DNA from: Microbulbifer sp. MI-G
GTDB lineage: Bacteria > Pseudomonadota > Gammaproteobacteria > Pseudomonadales > Cellvibrionaceae
Length of the DNA: 64,000 bases
NCBI RefSeq assembly: GCF_030440425.1
Contig: NZ_CP098023.1
Span: forward strand, 3,594,501-3,658,500
Direction: 5' to 3'
Below are positions 48,701 through 58,400 of this stretch, piece after piece. Within the stretch, counting starts at the first letter, position 1. Every line of letters begins with the position of its first letter. The notes under the pieces were generated by a model, which had not been told where the DNA came from, searched no databases, and saw only the letters and a list, made by a program, of their open reading frames with translations. Made by a program: the position numbers and the translations under genes.

Positions 48701-51700
48701 CGTGCTTCCTGTAGGCACAAGGCCTCGATAGCCTGCTGTGGCTTATCTGCTCCAGAGAAATCGTAAAAAGCAAATGCAAATGACCATTCTGACAGCAAAT
48801 GCTGACTGAGCTGATTCTGCTCTGTGTATATAACGCTACGTAATACTTCATGTCTGCATAAAATCTGGTTGAAGGCTCTATCGAAATTAGCCAGCTCAAA
48901 ATCACCGCTGATCGTTACTGCTCGCACACCATGGTATTCCGTATTATCAGGTTGTAATTTTTGTAAAAACCACATGCGCTCCTGAGCATAACTGAGTGGT
49001 ATCGCTTTAACATGTCGACGTAGTACTGGAATTTTTTCGTCTCCACTGGCTGCTTCAGTACTGATAAATGCTGCCAGGGACGCAATAGTAGGATGGGAAA
49101 ACAGACTCATCAGTTGCAATTCGATCGCCAGTTCCATTCTGATCCTAGACACCACCTGAGTCGCGGTTAATGAATGACCGCCCACCGCAAAGAAATCATC
49201 ATTAATGCCCAGTTCCGTATCCGGTAATTGTAGTGCTTCACACCAGATCGCCTGTAGGCTGTGTTCAATCTCGTTGCGGGGAGACACTTTTTCGGTTGGC
49301 GAATCACTTACTATCCTGATTTCCTGTAAGTGTTTACGATCGATTTTACCGTTGCCGGCCAGGGGAAACTGTTGCAGATGAGAGAACGCTGCTGGACGCA
49401 TAGGTTGGGCTAATCGCCGGGCAAGCCATTGTTGGATTTCTTCAAGTTCCTCGCTGGTCAATGCTTTTTCACGTTGATAAAACGCCACCAGTTTTTGATT
49501 TACTCCTTCCCCTTGTACCACCACAGCCACTTCGTCAAGCAAAGGATGTGAAGATGCTGTCACTTCTATTTCAAAGATTTCAATTCTGTATCCACGAAGC
49601 TTTATCTGGTTATCCAGTCTGCCAACAAAAGCAATAGTACCCTGCCTTGTCCAGTAGGCTTTATCACCACTACGATAAAGTTTTTCACCGGGAATAAATG
49701 GCGAATCGATAAATTTTTCTGCACTAAGCTGTGGATTATTTAAATAGCCCAGTGCCAAGCCCGCACCGCCAATGAAAAGCTCTCCGGCTACGCCTTCCGG
49801 CACTGGATTGAGTTGCTGATCCAGCACATACACCTGACTATTGCTCAGGGGTTTACCCAAACTAATTTCTACCTCAGCTGCACTTAGGTCGTCACTAGAT
49901 AGCTTCGAAACTGTGGTTTCTGTCGGTCCGTAATTGTTATAGATACGACATCGTGGATTGGCGTTTCTCGCCTGTTCAAGTAAATCTTTGCTGAGTGGCT
50001 CGCCTGCGAATACCAAGACCTGCTGGGGCATAACACACTGGCTATGTGACAGGGTGAACATGCGAAAATGAGACGGGGTGAGCTTGATGCAATCTATATT
50101 GTGACGATTGAAGTAGCTGAGTAACTCCGGCGGATTATGCACCAAATCTGTGTCAATGAGATGCAGAGTTTTGCCAAACAACAGGGAGACAAATAAATTG
50201 AAGTAACCCAAATCCGCTGATAATGTCGAAACATTGGCAAATACAGCACAGGACTGCAATTGCAATCTATCATAGATGCTACAGCAATAGTCAATCAGTG
50301 CACCCTGGCTTATCATTACCCCTTTTGGCTTACCAGTAGTACCTGATGTGTATATCACATAGGCTAAGCTATCACTGCCCGATTGCGCAACTGCGCCTGT
50401 GCTAAGCAGTGCAGCTGTATCTGCCAGGGTCACATCAATATCAATAACGGTTACATCAGGTAATTGTTTTAGTACCGTACTACTGGCAGACTGCACCATC
50501 AACCAATGACAGCCGCTATCTTGTAGAATCTTTGCCAGTCTGTCATCGGGAGTATCGGGATCAATTGGCAGGAACGCGGTACCAACCCGCCATGCAGCCA
50601 GCATTGCTGCCACCATAAACGCACCGCTTTCGGCAATAATAGCCACCAGTCCACCCGCCGGCAATTCATTTTTTTGCAAACTATAGGCCAGCTTTCTGAC
50701 CTGCTGTTCCAGCATAGCAAAACTCAGTTCTTCACCACGCCATACAAGTGCGACACGATCCGGATTAAGGCTTACCTGTTTACTAAATAATGAATAAAGC
50801 CCAGCTTTAGTTGGATACTCTCTCTTGGCAGTCTGCCCTAAACTGAGTAGTAATCTTTGTTGCTCAGGTGTACAGATCCGCAGATTTTGCAATTGTAGAT
50901 CTGGCTCCTTGCTGATCTGCTCAAGCAGATAGCTGAAGTGTTCTGCTAACTGCTGCACCAATACCGGTGAATACATGGATTCGTCAAATTTGAAACGTAA
51001 GGAAAAATCCTGATTTTTTTCAAACACTTCAAATGCAAATTCAAATTCACCCTGCTGATGGATATCTTCCACGATAGCCATATGCAATTGGTCATACATA
51101 GCCAAACCAGACAAATCACTACCCTGAGTAAAATTTTGGTACGCATAGGCCAGCTGAAATACCGGGTGACGATCTTTATTCTCGATATCAACCCCATTCA
51201 ACAATAATGGAAACGGATACTGACCATTAAACAGACCATCCAGCATGATTCGCCGGGCTTCTTTTAACAGTGCTGAAAACGCCATCTCGCTATCCACATT
51301 CATGCGTATAGCCAGCATATTGATAAAATACCCCAGCGTATTGGCATAATCTTTACTAGGTCGCCCCAAAGTCGGCATACCCAATACTATGTCCTGCTGA
51401 CCACTGTATTTATGTAACAGCAGTTGGAACATTCCCATAAAGAAAACAGATTTGGGTATTGACTGCTGTTCACAATATTGCGTTATCCAACTGACTCTTT
51501 GTTGCTCAAGTGCAAACCAAAGAGTCTGGTTTTGGGCCTGTCGACTAGATTTCTTCAGGTTGGGCACCAGTTCAAAGCTGTATAATTCATCGGCAAGTTG
51601 TTGGCGCCAGTACTGTTGTTGGGATCTGCCTTGCTGCGAGGCTATGAATGTCGTCTCCCACTGTACATAGTCGGCAAAATCAGCCCCCTGGTTCTCTGTC

Positions 51701-52395
51701 ACATATGGAATGTCTTGAAGCAGACTTTGATACCTAGCAAATAATTCTTGTAGTAATAGAATAGCTGATGTGCCATCAAGTATAATATGGTGAATAATAA
51801 TCAGCAGATAGTGTAATTTGCTGCTATCGGTATAGTAGTCGATTCGGGTTAACGGCGCATTATTCAGTGTGAATGGTATTTCCACAGCCTTTCTAATGGC
51901 TGCCAACATAGCATTTTTATCGGGCAGTAGTACATGGGTTCTTAATTCACTCAACCCCTGTTGTTCAACGTTATTTACCAATCCCTGAGGTGTTTCCTTA
52001 ATTCTGGCCATCAATATTGGATGCTGCTGCAACAGCTGCTGCCACGCCTGGTTGAATACTTTTGTGTCTATCGCTGCATCTAATGTAAGACATACAGGGA
52101 TGTTGTATGACACAGACTCAGGATTCTTTTGTTGAATAATATACAAACCTTTTTGTGCAATAGATAACGGAAAACTGACCGCTGCCTGACGCACAGACGA
52201 CTGAGTCTCACCTGCCTTTTTAACATCTCTTAGCAACAAAAGTTGAATAATCTCAGCTTTGTGGTGAATAATTTTTTGCTGGATCTCAGCTGTCACTACC
52301 CCTGGTTTGGCGTAACAGCTGAGTTGTTGCCCTTTGACAGCCAGTTTGATACCTGAAGACGATAATTGCTTCAAAAACTGAATTACAGTATGCAT
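42526..52395 (-). CDS. NRPS, N-terminal part: TubC dock-C1-A1-PCP1-C2-A2-PCP2-C3-A3-PCP3, then frameshift
   Basis: 3289 aa before the broken frame. Residues 1-60 form a TubC-type docking domain (GIKLAVKGQQLSC...IIHHKAEIIQLL). C1 has HHIILDG at 202. A1 has TSGTTG near 686 and GPTE near 823. PCP1 has Ser1075. C2 has HHIVSDG at 1262, and A2 and PCP2 (Ser2143) follow. C3 has its motif at 2335, then A3 and PCP3 (Ser3216). A2 and A3 share the pocket code D-G-T-K-I-G-E-V-G, close to the known Asn code D-L-T-K-L-G-E-V-G, so both probably load Asn or a relative. A1 reads D-L-F-K-V-A-N-V-S, which I cannot assign. After PCP3 the frame shifts at 42599-42602 and ends in about 25 nonsense residues. With one base restored it would continue into 35393-42568 as one 5667-aa synthetase. 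It starts 20 bp after the PKS stop. Confidence 0.9.
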   Translation of the reverse strand: MHTVIQFLKQLSSSGIKLAVKGQQLSCYAKPGVVTAEIQQKIIHHKAEIIQLLLLRDVKKAGETQSSVRQAAVSFPLSIAQKGLYIIQQKNPESVSYNIPVCLTLDAAIDTKVFNQAWQQLLQQHPILMARIKETPQGLVNNVEQQGLSELRTHVLLPDKNAMLAAIRKAVEIPFTLNNAPLTRIDYYTDSSKLHYLLIIIHHIILDGTSAILLLQELFARYQSLLQDIPYVTENQGADFADYVQWETTFIASQQGRSQQQYWRQQLADELYSFELVPNLKKSSRQAQNQTLWFALEQQRVSWITQYCEQQSIPKSVFFMGMFQLLLHKYSGQQDIVLGMPTLGRPSKDYANTLGYFINMLAIRMNVDSEMAFSALLKEARRIMLDGLFNGQYPFPLLLNGVDIENKDRHPVFQLAYAYQNFTQGSDLSGLAMYDQLHMAIVEDIHQQGEFEFAFEVFEKNQDFSLRFKFDESMYSPVLVQQLAEHFSYLLEQISKEPDLQLQNLRICTPEQQRLLLSLGQTAKREYPTKAGLYSLFSKQVSLNPDRVALVWRGEELSFAMLEQQVRKLAYSLQKNELPAGGLVAIIAESGAFMVAAMLAAWRVGTAFLPIDPDTPDDRLAKILQDSGCHWLMVQSASSTVLKQLPDVTVIDIDVTLADTAALLSTGAVAQSGSDSLAYVIYTSGTTGKPKGVMISQGALIDYCCSIYDRLQLQSCAVFANVSTLSADLGYFNLFVSLLFGKTLHLIDTDLVHNPPELLSYFNRHNIDCIKLTPSHFRMFTLSHSQCVMPQQVLVFAGEPLSKDLLEQARNANPRCRIYNNYGPTETTVSKLSSDDLSAAEVEISLGKPLSNSQVYVLDQQLNPVPEGVAGELFIGGAGLALGYLNNPQLSAEKFIDSPFIPGEKLYRSGDKAYWTRQGTIAFVGRLDNQIKLRGYRIEIFEIEVTASSHPLLDEVAVVVQGEGVNQKLVAFYQREKALTSEELEEIQQWLARRLAQPMRPAAFSHLQQFPLAGNGKIDRKHLQEIRIVSDSPTEKVSPRNEIEHSLQAIWCEALQLPDTELGINDDFFAVGGHSLTATQVVSRIRMELAIELQLMSLFSHPTIASLAAFISTEAASGDEKIPVLRRHVKAIPLSYAQERMWFLQKLQPDNTEYHGVRAVTISGDFELANFDRAFNQILCRHEVLRSVIYTEQNQLSQHLLSEWSFAFAFYDFSGADKPQQAIEALCLQEARQPFDLERGPLVRGLVIKQSPQQHVLLLNMHHIVSDGWSTGVLLSELGELLHAYQQGREPQLPELPIQYADYSIWQRRRLEQHGLLSEQLDYWQTQLAGLPPLLELATDFPRPKVQRFVGTRRSYHLPVEQLQQLNRFAREQGATLFMTLLSVVKVLLWRFSGQTDICVGSPIANRHFVETERLIGMFVNTLPLRTKLQPQASFSELLAAVKNTCLSAYEHQDAPFEKIVEAMQVERNLSATPLFQVMVVLQNTQQVALDAHIQPLQLPHQVSKFDLTLEFIEQAEGLTLNLEYSTDLFSTQTIDRLYQHFAGWCDVVLRQAEQPLAKLNYLPEQERIRLLQDFNNTDADFPADKTLIDLFYEQVETLPNAPAVSCAGELLSYAQLAERVEQLAAVLAGHDLSAEALIGVYLQPSLNMMVALLGIMSAGCAYVPLSVAHPAERLRHVVANSGINVVVTESSHAAELHEMGFRQQQIICLDEDRQDCGQCVTGTAMGRRAEVNGLAYVIYTSGSTGQPKGVAIEHRSLVNYLIYCKNQYLNVSDEGQSSIAHWSFTFDGSITALFVPLVSGRLVNISELDGTELFASGKFLQQSYDFIKLTPAHLSILRCATFTSDCKPLRLIIGGEALSKEQLVFLQAYPAKVEVVNEYGPTEATVGCTTASFGMDDLALLPDGGVSIGQPIANTRIYILDDYFRLAPIGVAGELYIAGAGLARGYVNQPELTQQRFLVDPFVAGERMYRSGDRARWLDDGSLQYLDRVDTQVKIRGYRIEVEEIEVQLSRHPDVQSCAVVLQQTGSRENRYLVAFYSRRNHRDIAVDDLNALLRADLEKHFPSYMLPAIFHPLASIPITDHGKVDRNKLASLSVEIPSTKEYVAPGTELEKQLVALWGEVLDLPVGTIGVHDSFFDLGGHSLTSTQLFSLIRQRLSLDLPLKLIFEHNTIAGLASYIAKNTQPEMPVRARGLQPRPKQQAGLLPVSYAQERLWFLTHHDPGASHYNIPFAVVWQGTLDIEALNQAINQVIARHEVLRTVFPNINGSARQRVLQSREFAFQYQDLSVDQQPQQAIEALCLQEARQPFDLERGPLVRGLVIKQSPQQHVLLLNMHHIVSDGWSTGVLLSELGELLHAYQQGREPQLPELPIQYADYSIWQRRRLEQHGLLSEQLDYWQTQLAGLPPLLELATDFPRPKVQRFVGTRRSYHLPVEQLQQLNQFAREQGATLFMTLLSVVKVLLWRFSGQTDICVGSPIANRHFVETERLIGMFVNTLPLRTKLQPQASFSELLAAVKNTCLSAYEHQDAPFEKIVEAMQVERNLSATPLFQVMVVLQNTQQVALDAHIQPLQLPHQVSKFDLTLEFIEQAEGLTLNLEYSTDLFSTQTIDRLYQHFAGWCDVVLRQAEQPLAKLNYLPEQERIRLLQDFNNTDADFPADKTLIDLFYEQVETLPNAPAVSCAGELLSYAQLAERVEQLAAVLAGHDLSAEALIGVYLQPSLNMMVALLGIMSAGCAYVPLSVAHPAERLRHVVANSGINVVVTESSHAAELHEMGFRQQQIICLDEDRQDCGQCVTGTAMGRRAEVNGLAYVIYTSGSTGQPKGVAIEHRSLVNYLIYCKNQYLNVSDEGQSSIAHWSFTFDGSITALFVPLVSGRLVNISELDGTELFASGKFLQQSYDFIKLTPAHLSILRCATFTSDCKPLRLIIGGEALSKEQLVFLQAYPAKVEVVNEYGPTEATVGCTTASFGMDDLALLPDGGVSIGQPIANTRIYILDDYFRLAPIGVAGELYIAGAGLARGYVNQPELTQQRFLVDPFVAGERMYRSGDRARWLDDGSLQYLDRVDTQVKIRGYRIEVEEIEVQLSRHPDVQSCAVVLQQTGSRENRYLVAFYSRRNHRDIAVDDLNALLRADLEKHFPSYMLPAIFHPLASIPITDHGKVDRNKLASLSVEIPSTKEYVAPGTELEKQLVALWGEVLDLPVGTIGVHDSFFDLGGHSLTSTQLFSLIRQRLSLDLPLKLIFEHNTIAGLASYIAKNTQPEMPVRARGYSLGQSNRQGCCRSVMPRKGCGF
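42599..42602 (-). other. One-base deletion in a C homopolymer causing a frameshift
   Basis: The linker after PCP3 has four C on the plus strand (42599-42602). The two sister copies of the repeat have five (39380-39384 and 45817-45821). The copy-to-copy distance here is 3218 rather than 3219, confirming a single missing base. The 35393-52395 span plus one base is divisible by three. Confidence 0.9.
42752..45970 (-). repeat. Repeat copy II (C3-A3 region)
   Basis: 3219 bp. Pocket code D-G-T-K-I-G-E-V-G, identical to copy I; I saw only scattered single-base differences from copy I. Confidence 0.9.
45971..48743 (-). repeat. Repeat copy I (partial, C2 core-A2 region)
   Basis: About 2773 bp. The first part of C2 (beyond 48743) is unrelated in detail to the other copies, so the array begins inside a condensation domain. 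Single-base differences from the other copies are visible near 47164, 47176, 47324, 47422 and 48293. Confidence 0.88.
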
Positions 52396-52415
52396 AATGA
52401 ATCTCAGGAAATCAT

Positions 52416-55400
52416 TTAAAATGTAAATTGATCCACATCAGAAAACTCTGACTTATCAGTTTGTCTGATCTCATCAATCAAATCATTTACTTCCAGATTA
52501 TGCTCCATCGCTGTCAGGCTGCTTAGGCTGGCCCGGGTTTTTACCAGTTGCAATGACATGATTTTTTTCGGATATTTATCCGCAAGCTGCTTCGCCAGCG
52601 ATAACACGGTAGAATAATTAAACAAATCGCCAACGGACAGCTTAATGGTCAGTAATTCGCTCAGTTCCAGCGCAAGACTTGAAATTTCCAGCGATGTCAT
52701 TCCTAAGGCAATAAAGTGCTGATGATGAGAAATATTCTCCGGACTGGCAGTCAGCGTTTTAGCAATATACTGACTAATAAATATGATCATTCTTGTAACG
52801 GCATCTAACCGTGTTAGCGACTGAATATTTTCGCCAGCAGGGAAATTACGATAAAACTGATAGAATTCAAATTTTGTTTCATTCTGTAACGGGTCGTTAC
52901 TGGTGTCTGCCGGAGTGAAAATCTCAGCCATATCTGCCCAATAACGATTACGGGCAAAAGGATAGCCAGGCAAAGATTGCTTAAGAGGCAATTTATCTTC
53001 ATAAATCTGCTGCCAGTCTATGTTTAGCCCACGGCACCAGAACTCCATCAATTTTTCCGGTTTATCGTTATTCACCCAACTCGTGATCAGGGATGCGGCC
53101 ACTTTAGGATCTTCCTGGAGTAAGCGAATGCTATCTGCATCCTCGGCTATATTGGCATAAAATAGCGAGCTTGAATCAAGATTTCCCGTTAAATACGCTT
53201 CCAGCCCATCACAGAGTTGTGCATGATTCTGTGCAACAATTGCCAATCTGTGGTCAAACGCCTCTCTACCCATTTGTAAGGTCGCTGCTATTTGCTGCAA
53301 GGAGACATTATCTAACTGTTGAGACTGTAACCAAGTAAACAGGTTGTCAGCTGTTTGCAGCAACTGTTTTTTGCTTTTTGCTGACAACGGGAAAATCAAC
53401 TGATGTAGGTGACTTGCGGTAATGCCTTCGTACTGCGCAGTATACTCTTCAAGCAGTATATGGGCATTAGTGCCTCCAACACCAAATGCACTGACACCAG
53501 CCAGGCGGGGTTGAGAATGATTTGATGGCCACGCAACAGGCTCGGTCAGTAGCCGAAAAGGTGAATCGGCAAGTTGCAAATCGGGATTAATCTGCTCTAG
53601 GTTCAAATTAGCCGGAAGCCATTGATGACGCATCGCCATCAGCACCTTAATCAGCCCCAGCATACCCGCCGCTGCTCCGGCATGACCTGTGTTGGATTTA
53701 ATCGCACCGAGATAACAATAGTTTGCTGCCAGCTGTTGCCTCTGTTGTGCTGCCATCATGGTAAACGACCGTTTCAGTCCGTCGACTTCTATGACATCTG
53801 CCAATGGCCAGCCAGTGCCATTGGTTTCTATGTAACTAATGGCGTCGGGTGAGACACCTGCTTTAGCATACACTCGGGAAATCAGATCTGCCTGGGCGTG
53901 TGGACTGGAGGCGAACAATCCACCTGATTGCCCTTTGTGATTGACACCCGAACCGCGAATAATACCATAGATGTTGTCACCATCTGCCTCGGCCTGTGAC
54001 AGAGGTTTTAGTAACACACTGGCGACTGCCTCCGCGGGCACTGAACCATCAGCATTTTTATCAAACGCTCGGCATTGCCCACTGGCAGAAAATAACATGC
54101 TGCCGCTGACAAAATCAGGCGGCATCGGATTGATCATAATGTTAACGCCAGCAACTACAGCGGCCTGACATTCACCCTGCAATATAGAATCCACGGCTCT
54201 GTGTATTGCCAACAATGCGCTGGAGCAAGTGGTATTAATGGTTTCGCTTGGACCGGTTAGGTCATACATATAACTGATTCTGTTTGCTAGCAAGCTGTGT
54301 TCAGTATTGAGCGGATGCAAGTGCGTCGCCGCAGGTTTGTGTTTCGCCAGTACTCGCTGGTATTCACCTGAGCTTCCGCCCACAAACACACCCACTTTCC
54401 TACCTGCGAAAGCACTGCTGCGATATCCTGCATCTTCGAAAGTGTGCCAAACACTTTCGATCAATAAGCGATGTGAGGGCTCCATTAATGCTGCGTCTGT
54501 TTCTGAAATAGCAAAGAACGATGGATCAAACTGATCAATTTCATTGATAAAACCACCGCGAATCGTCGCACTTGCTGAAATGGTATTATCAATCTGTTGC
54601 GCTAATTGATGCCGCTGTGATGACAGTTCACTGACCACAGAACGACCATGAATAAGATTGTCCCAAAACTCATCGGCATTGGCCGCACCCGGAAAACGAC
54701 CAGAGATGCCCACTATAGCAACTTTATCTCTAAGCGTCGGCACAGCTGTCGAAGCTGCTACCGACTCAGGTCCAGCCCGGGATTTTTGCCGGATATTGAG
54801 TTCATCAATACGCGATTGGTAGTGGGCACTCAATTCTGTCGCATATTGCTCACTTATATGAGCCGTCAGTTCGTTAAAGGTTGGGTATTCGTAAAAAGTG
54901 GATGGAGTAAGGTTAAACGCATAGGTATCTGCAATGATCTTAAATAGTCGGGTCAAACTGATGGAATCAAAGCCATAATCACCCATGTTGATGTCACGGG
55001 CAAAGTGTTCCCTGTCGACTCTGAGCACGTTTTCAACCAAACTCATAAAATCGTCTTCAAACCACTGGGAAACCAAGCTTTGCATATCTTGCTTTGTCAG
55101 TGGATTTGCAGCATCATCTTCAACTTTACTGCCACTCGCTGTGTGGCTGCTTGCAGCTGATATAAAAATGGGGGTGATTTTGCCAGCTTCACCAAAAGCA
55201 ACCGTAATCTGTGGATGATGTGCTGACAGGGCCGCCTCAAATGCTGCAATACCCTGTTCGGTGGTGAGTGGATGTAGCCCAGCGGCAGACTGCAACATGG
55301 TTACAATATCGTCACTCACCTGCATACCACCGTCCTGCCACAATGGCCAGTTGATAGCCAACAGTTTACCCAGTCCGTTATGCTCTGCGAGGTGATGGGC

Positions 55401-58400
55401 CAGTTTGTCCATAAAAGCATTGGCATAGGCATAATCGCTTTGTCCAGCATTGCCCGTTGTGGCCGTAATGGATGAGAACAGCACCACAAAGTCGGGAGTT
55501 TGCTCAGCAAATTGCTGGACCACGTTCACTGCGCCGTGTGTTTTAGCAGCAAGTACGGCCTCAATATCTATCAGCGATTTATTGTTGAGGAGAGCATCAC
55601 GGGTGAGTCCAGCACTGTGTATGATGCCGTCAACAGATCCAAACTCGGATAAAGTTGTTTTCCGCAAACGGATAACATCATTGATATTAGCAATATCGGC
55701 ACTGACGTAGCGTACCTGAGCACCCTCTGACTGAAGTTTATCGACCAACCTTGTAATTCTATTGTCTTGTTTGGAGCGACCGGTCAGTACCAGCCTGGCC
55801 TTCACATATTGCGCGAGATGGGTAGCAAAAATAAGCCCCAATCCACCTGTACCGCCTGTGATCACATAGACACCCTGCTGCTTAAATGGCTTTAGTGCTG
55901 GTGCAGCCAGAGGTACGTAGCCTGCCTCCCATGACAACAGCTGTCCATTGTCAATAACCAGCTGTTTCATCTCCACATCAATACTGGTTAATGCTGCACG
56001 TAATTGCCTCATATCAGCCTGTGATAAGCTGTGTTTACCCAGAGCATTGCGCACGGCAATGTGTTTAAAACGTAGCGGCAAACCTTCCTTAACCAGACTT
56101 TTAAACAAAGCGCTCACAGCCCCATCAACAGGAGTTAAGTTATGGCTTTGACTAACCGTCAGATAACTAAACCCTAGTGAGCGTCTAGTCTGTGCTGTCA
56201 TCGCCTTAAGCAGTAACATGGTAGCGATTGGTGCCAAAGTAAGTTGCGGAGTTAAATCGTCTTCAACACCAAAATCAGTAGTGTATGACCAGTGATAAAT
56301 AATGGTATCTGGCAACTGGTCCGCATCAGCTAGCCGCTCGAACAACTGCTGATAGTGATCTTCACAATTCACCTCTAGGGTAAATTCTTTTGACCGTTGC
56401 AACGCGTACTTTTGTCCCGGCCACAGCCAGATAATATCTTGATCTACCAGAGGCTCCAGCAACTCAGCAACTAATTGTTTGCCTGCTTTGCTATTGACCA
56501 GGGCCAATACTCTGCCCGGATTGTGCCACTGCTCAGCAACTGTTGTGGTCTGCCAGGTATGTTGGTAGCACAGCAGCGATAGCTGTGGTTGACTACCGTC
56601 GGTAGTGATAAACTGCGGCATTACATTGTCATCACCAGTCATTTGCTGCAACCACACGCGCTGGCGAGCGAAAGGATATCCAGGTAGAGAAATACGTGCT
56701 GGAAGTTGTTCACTATAAAGTTGCTGCCAGTCCACAGAAGCACCATGTACCCAGGAATTGACTACAGAGATCAGTTCGGACTCGACACTATTGGCCGTCA
56801 CTGTGATTTGAGAAAACTGCTGGGACCAGGCTTTATCAGCTTTTTTATCTTTGTTCAGTTGGTAGGTGTAAATGGAATCAGTTGACTCAGTAATTGTTGC
56901 AATCTGTCGTAACTTATCACATACATCTTGTATGGAGCTGCTGACAAATCCTGCTCGGAAATCCATAAGATCACGGCCAACCGCCAGAGTATAGGCAAAC
57001 TCCGTCAACTTTGGTTGATGCCTTTCAATAAACTGCAACAGATTACTGGCGTATTCCTGCAAACGTTTAGGATCTTTCGCTGAAATCAGGATTGGATGAG
57101 CGCTAAGCGTAACATCTGACTGCCAAGTAGAGCGATATTCCTGCAAAACAGCATGCGCATTGGCTCCACCAAAACCAAACGAGCTAATTCCGGCACACAG
57201 GGGTAATTCCTGATTACTTGTATCTTTTCTGCGTTTCCAAGTCTGAGTTTTATCCACCACATAAAATGGGGTACTGTCAAGATCGATATAAGGATTCAAT
57301 TTCTCGAAGTGCAATGATGCCGGAATTTGCTGATGTTTGATCGCCATCAATACTTTAATTATCCCGGAGATTCCAGCAGCAGTTTCAAGATGACCAATAT
57401 TGGTTTTTACCGAACTCAAACCAATTAATTTTTCGGTTGCATATAAATTTTGATGATGATGAAATAACTCTCTAAATGCACCTTTCAGTCCTTTGATTTC
57501 TATCGGATCACCCAAGCTGGTTCCGGTGCCGTGGCATTCAATGTATCCTACTGAAGTTGGATCAATATCAGCTTTTTTGTATGCTTCAATCAGCAGATTG
57601 ACCTGGGCCTGAGGATTGGGCGCCGTTAAAGTGGTCACTTTACCGCCATGATTTTCTGCAGTTGCACGAACCACTGCATAAACCGGGTTTTTATCCCTTT
57701 CAGCCAAATACAGGGGTTTTAACACTACAGCACCAGAACCTTCACCGCGTACATAGCCATCTGCACGTTTATCGAAGGTTTTACATTTACCATCAGTACT
57801 CAACATGCCTGCCTGACCAAAACAAATGTAAGCAGATGGTGATAACATGACCTGCACTCCGCCAACAATTGCCATCTCAGAGCTGCCAGTATGGATGGAT
57901 TCAATGGCGCGATGTAAGGCAATTAATGATGATGAACAGGCGGTATCAATCGGTGCACTGGGACCTCTCAGGTTTAGTAAAAATGAAATTCTGTTTACCA
58001 GTACAGAGTGAGAGTTACCTGTAGAAGTATAGGCATCCAGAGGTAACTTCATATCTCTGATCACATCGGTATAATCATTAGTGGCAACGCCAACAAACAA
58101 ACCCGTTTTGCTGCCGGACAAATCTGCTATTTTATGTCCGGAATCTTCAATAGCATGCCAGACAGTCTGCAAGAAAATCCGCTGTTGCGGATCCATCATC
58201 TCTGCTTCTCTGGGAGAGATTCCAAAGAAGAACGCATCAAATTTATCCACTTCCTTCATAAATCCACCCCATATAGAGTTGGATTTATTCATTTCTGTCA
58301 TAGGATCGCCAAGAAATTCCTGCCATGACCAACGTTCTTTGGGGATCTCGGTAATCATGTTTTTAGCATCGCGCAGATTCTGCCAAAACTCTTCAACATC

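Larger units (their letters stand above)
36315..48743. repeat. Near-perfect tandem array of NRPS C-A-PCP modules, 3,219-bp period
   Basis: About 3.86 copies over 12.4 kb. Equivalent points recur at 36310, 39529, 42747 and 45966. The right edge lies inside C2 (sequence shared with C3 stops at about 48743) and the left edge inside PCP5 (about 36315). One period equals 1073 codons, exactly one C-A-PCP module. Read by eye, copies are identical over long stretches; differences cluster around the adenylation pocket codons, with a few scattered substitutions in the right-most copy and the one-base deletion near 42600. Such identity implies recent duplication or continuing gene conversion. Confidence 0.95.

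Noticed and set aside
36315..48743. CRISPR array or mobile-element repeats
   Set aside because: The repeat unit is 3.2 kb, fully coding and in frame as C-A-PCP, with no spacers, transposase or terminal inverted repeats.
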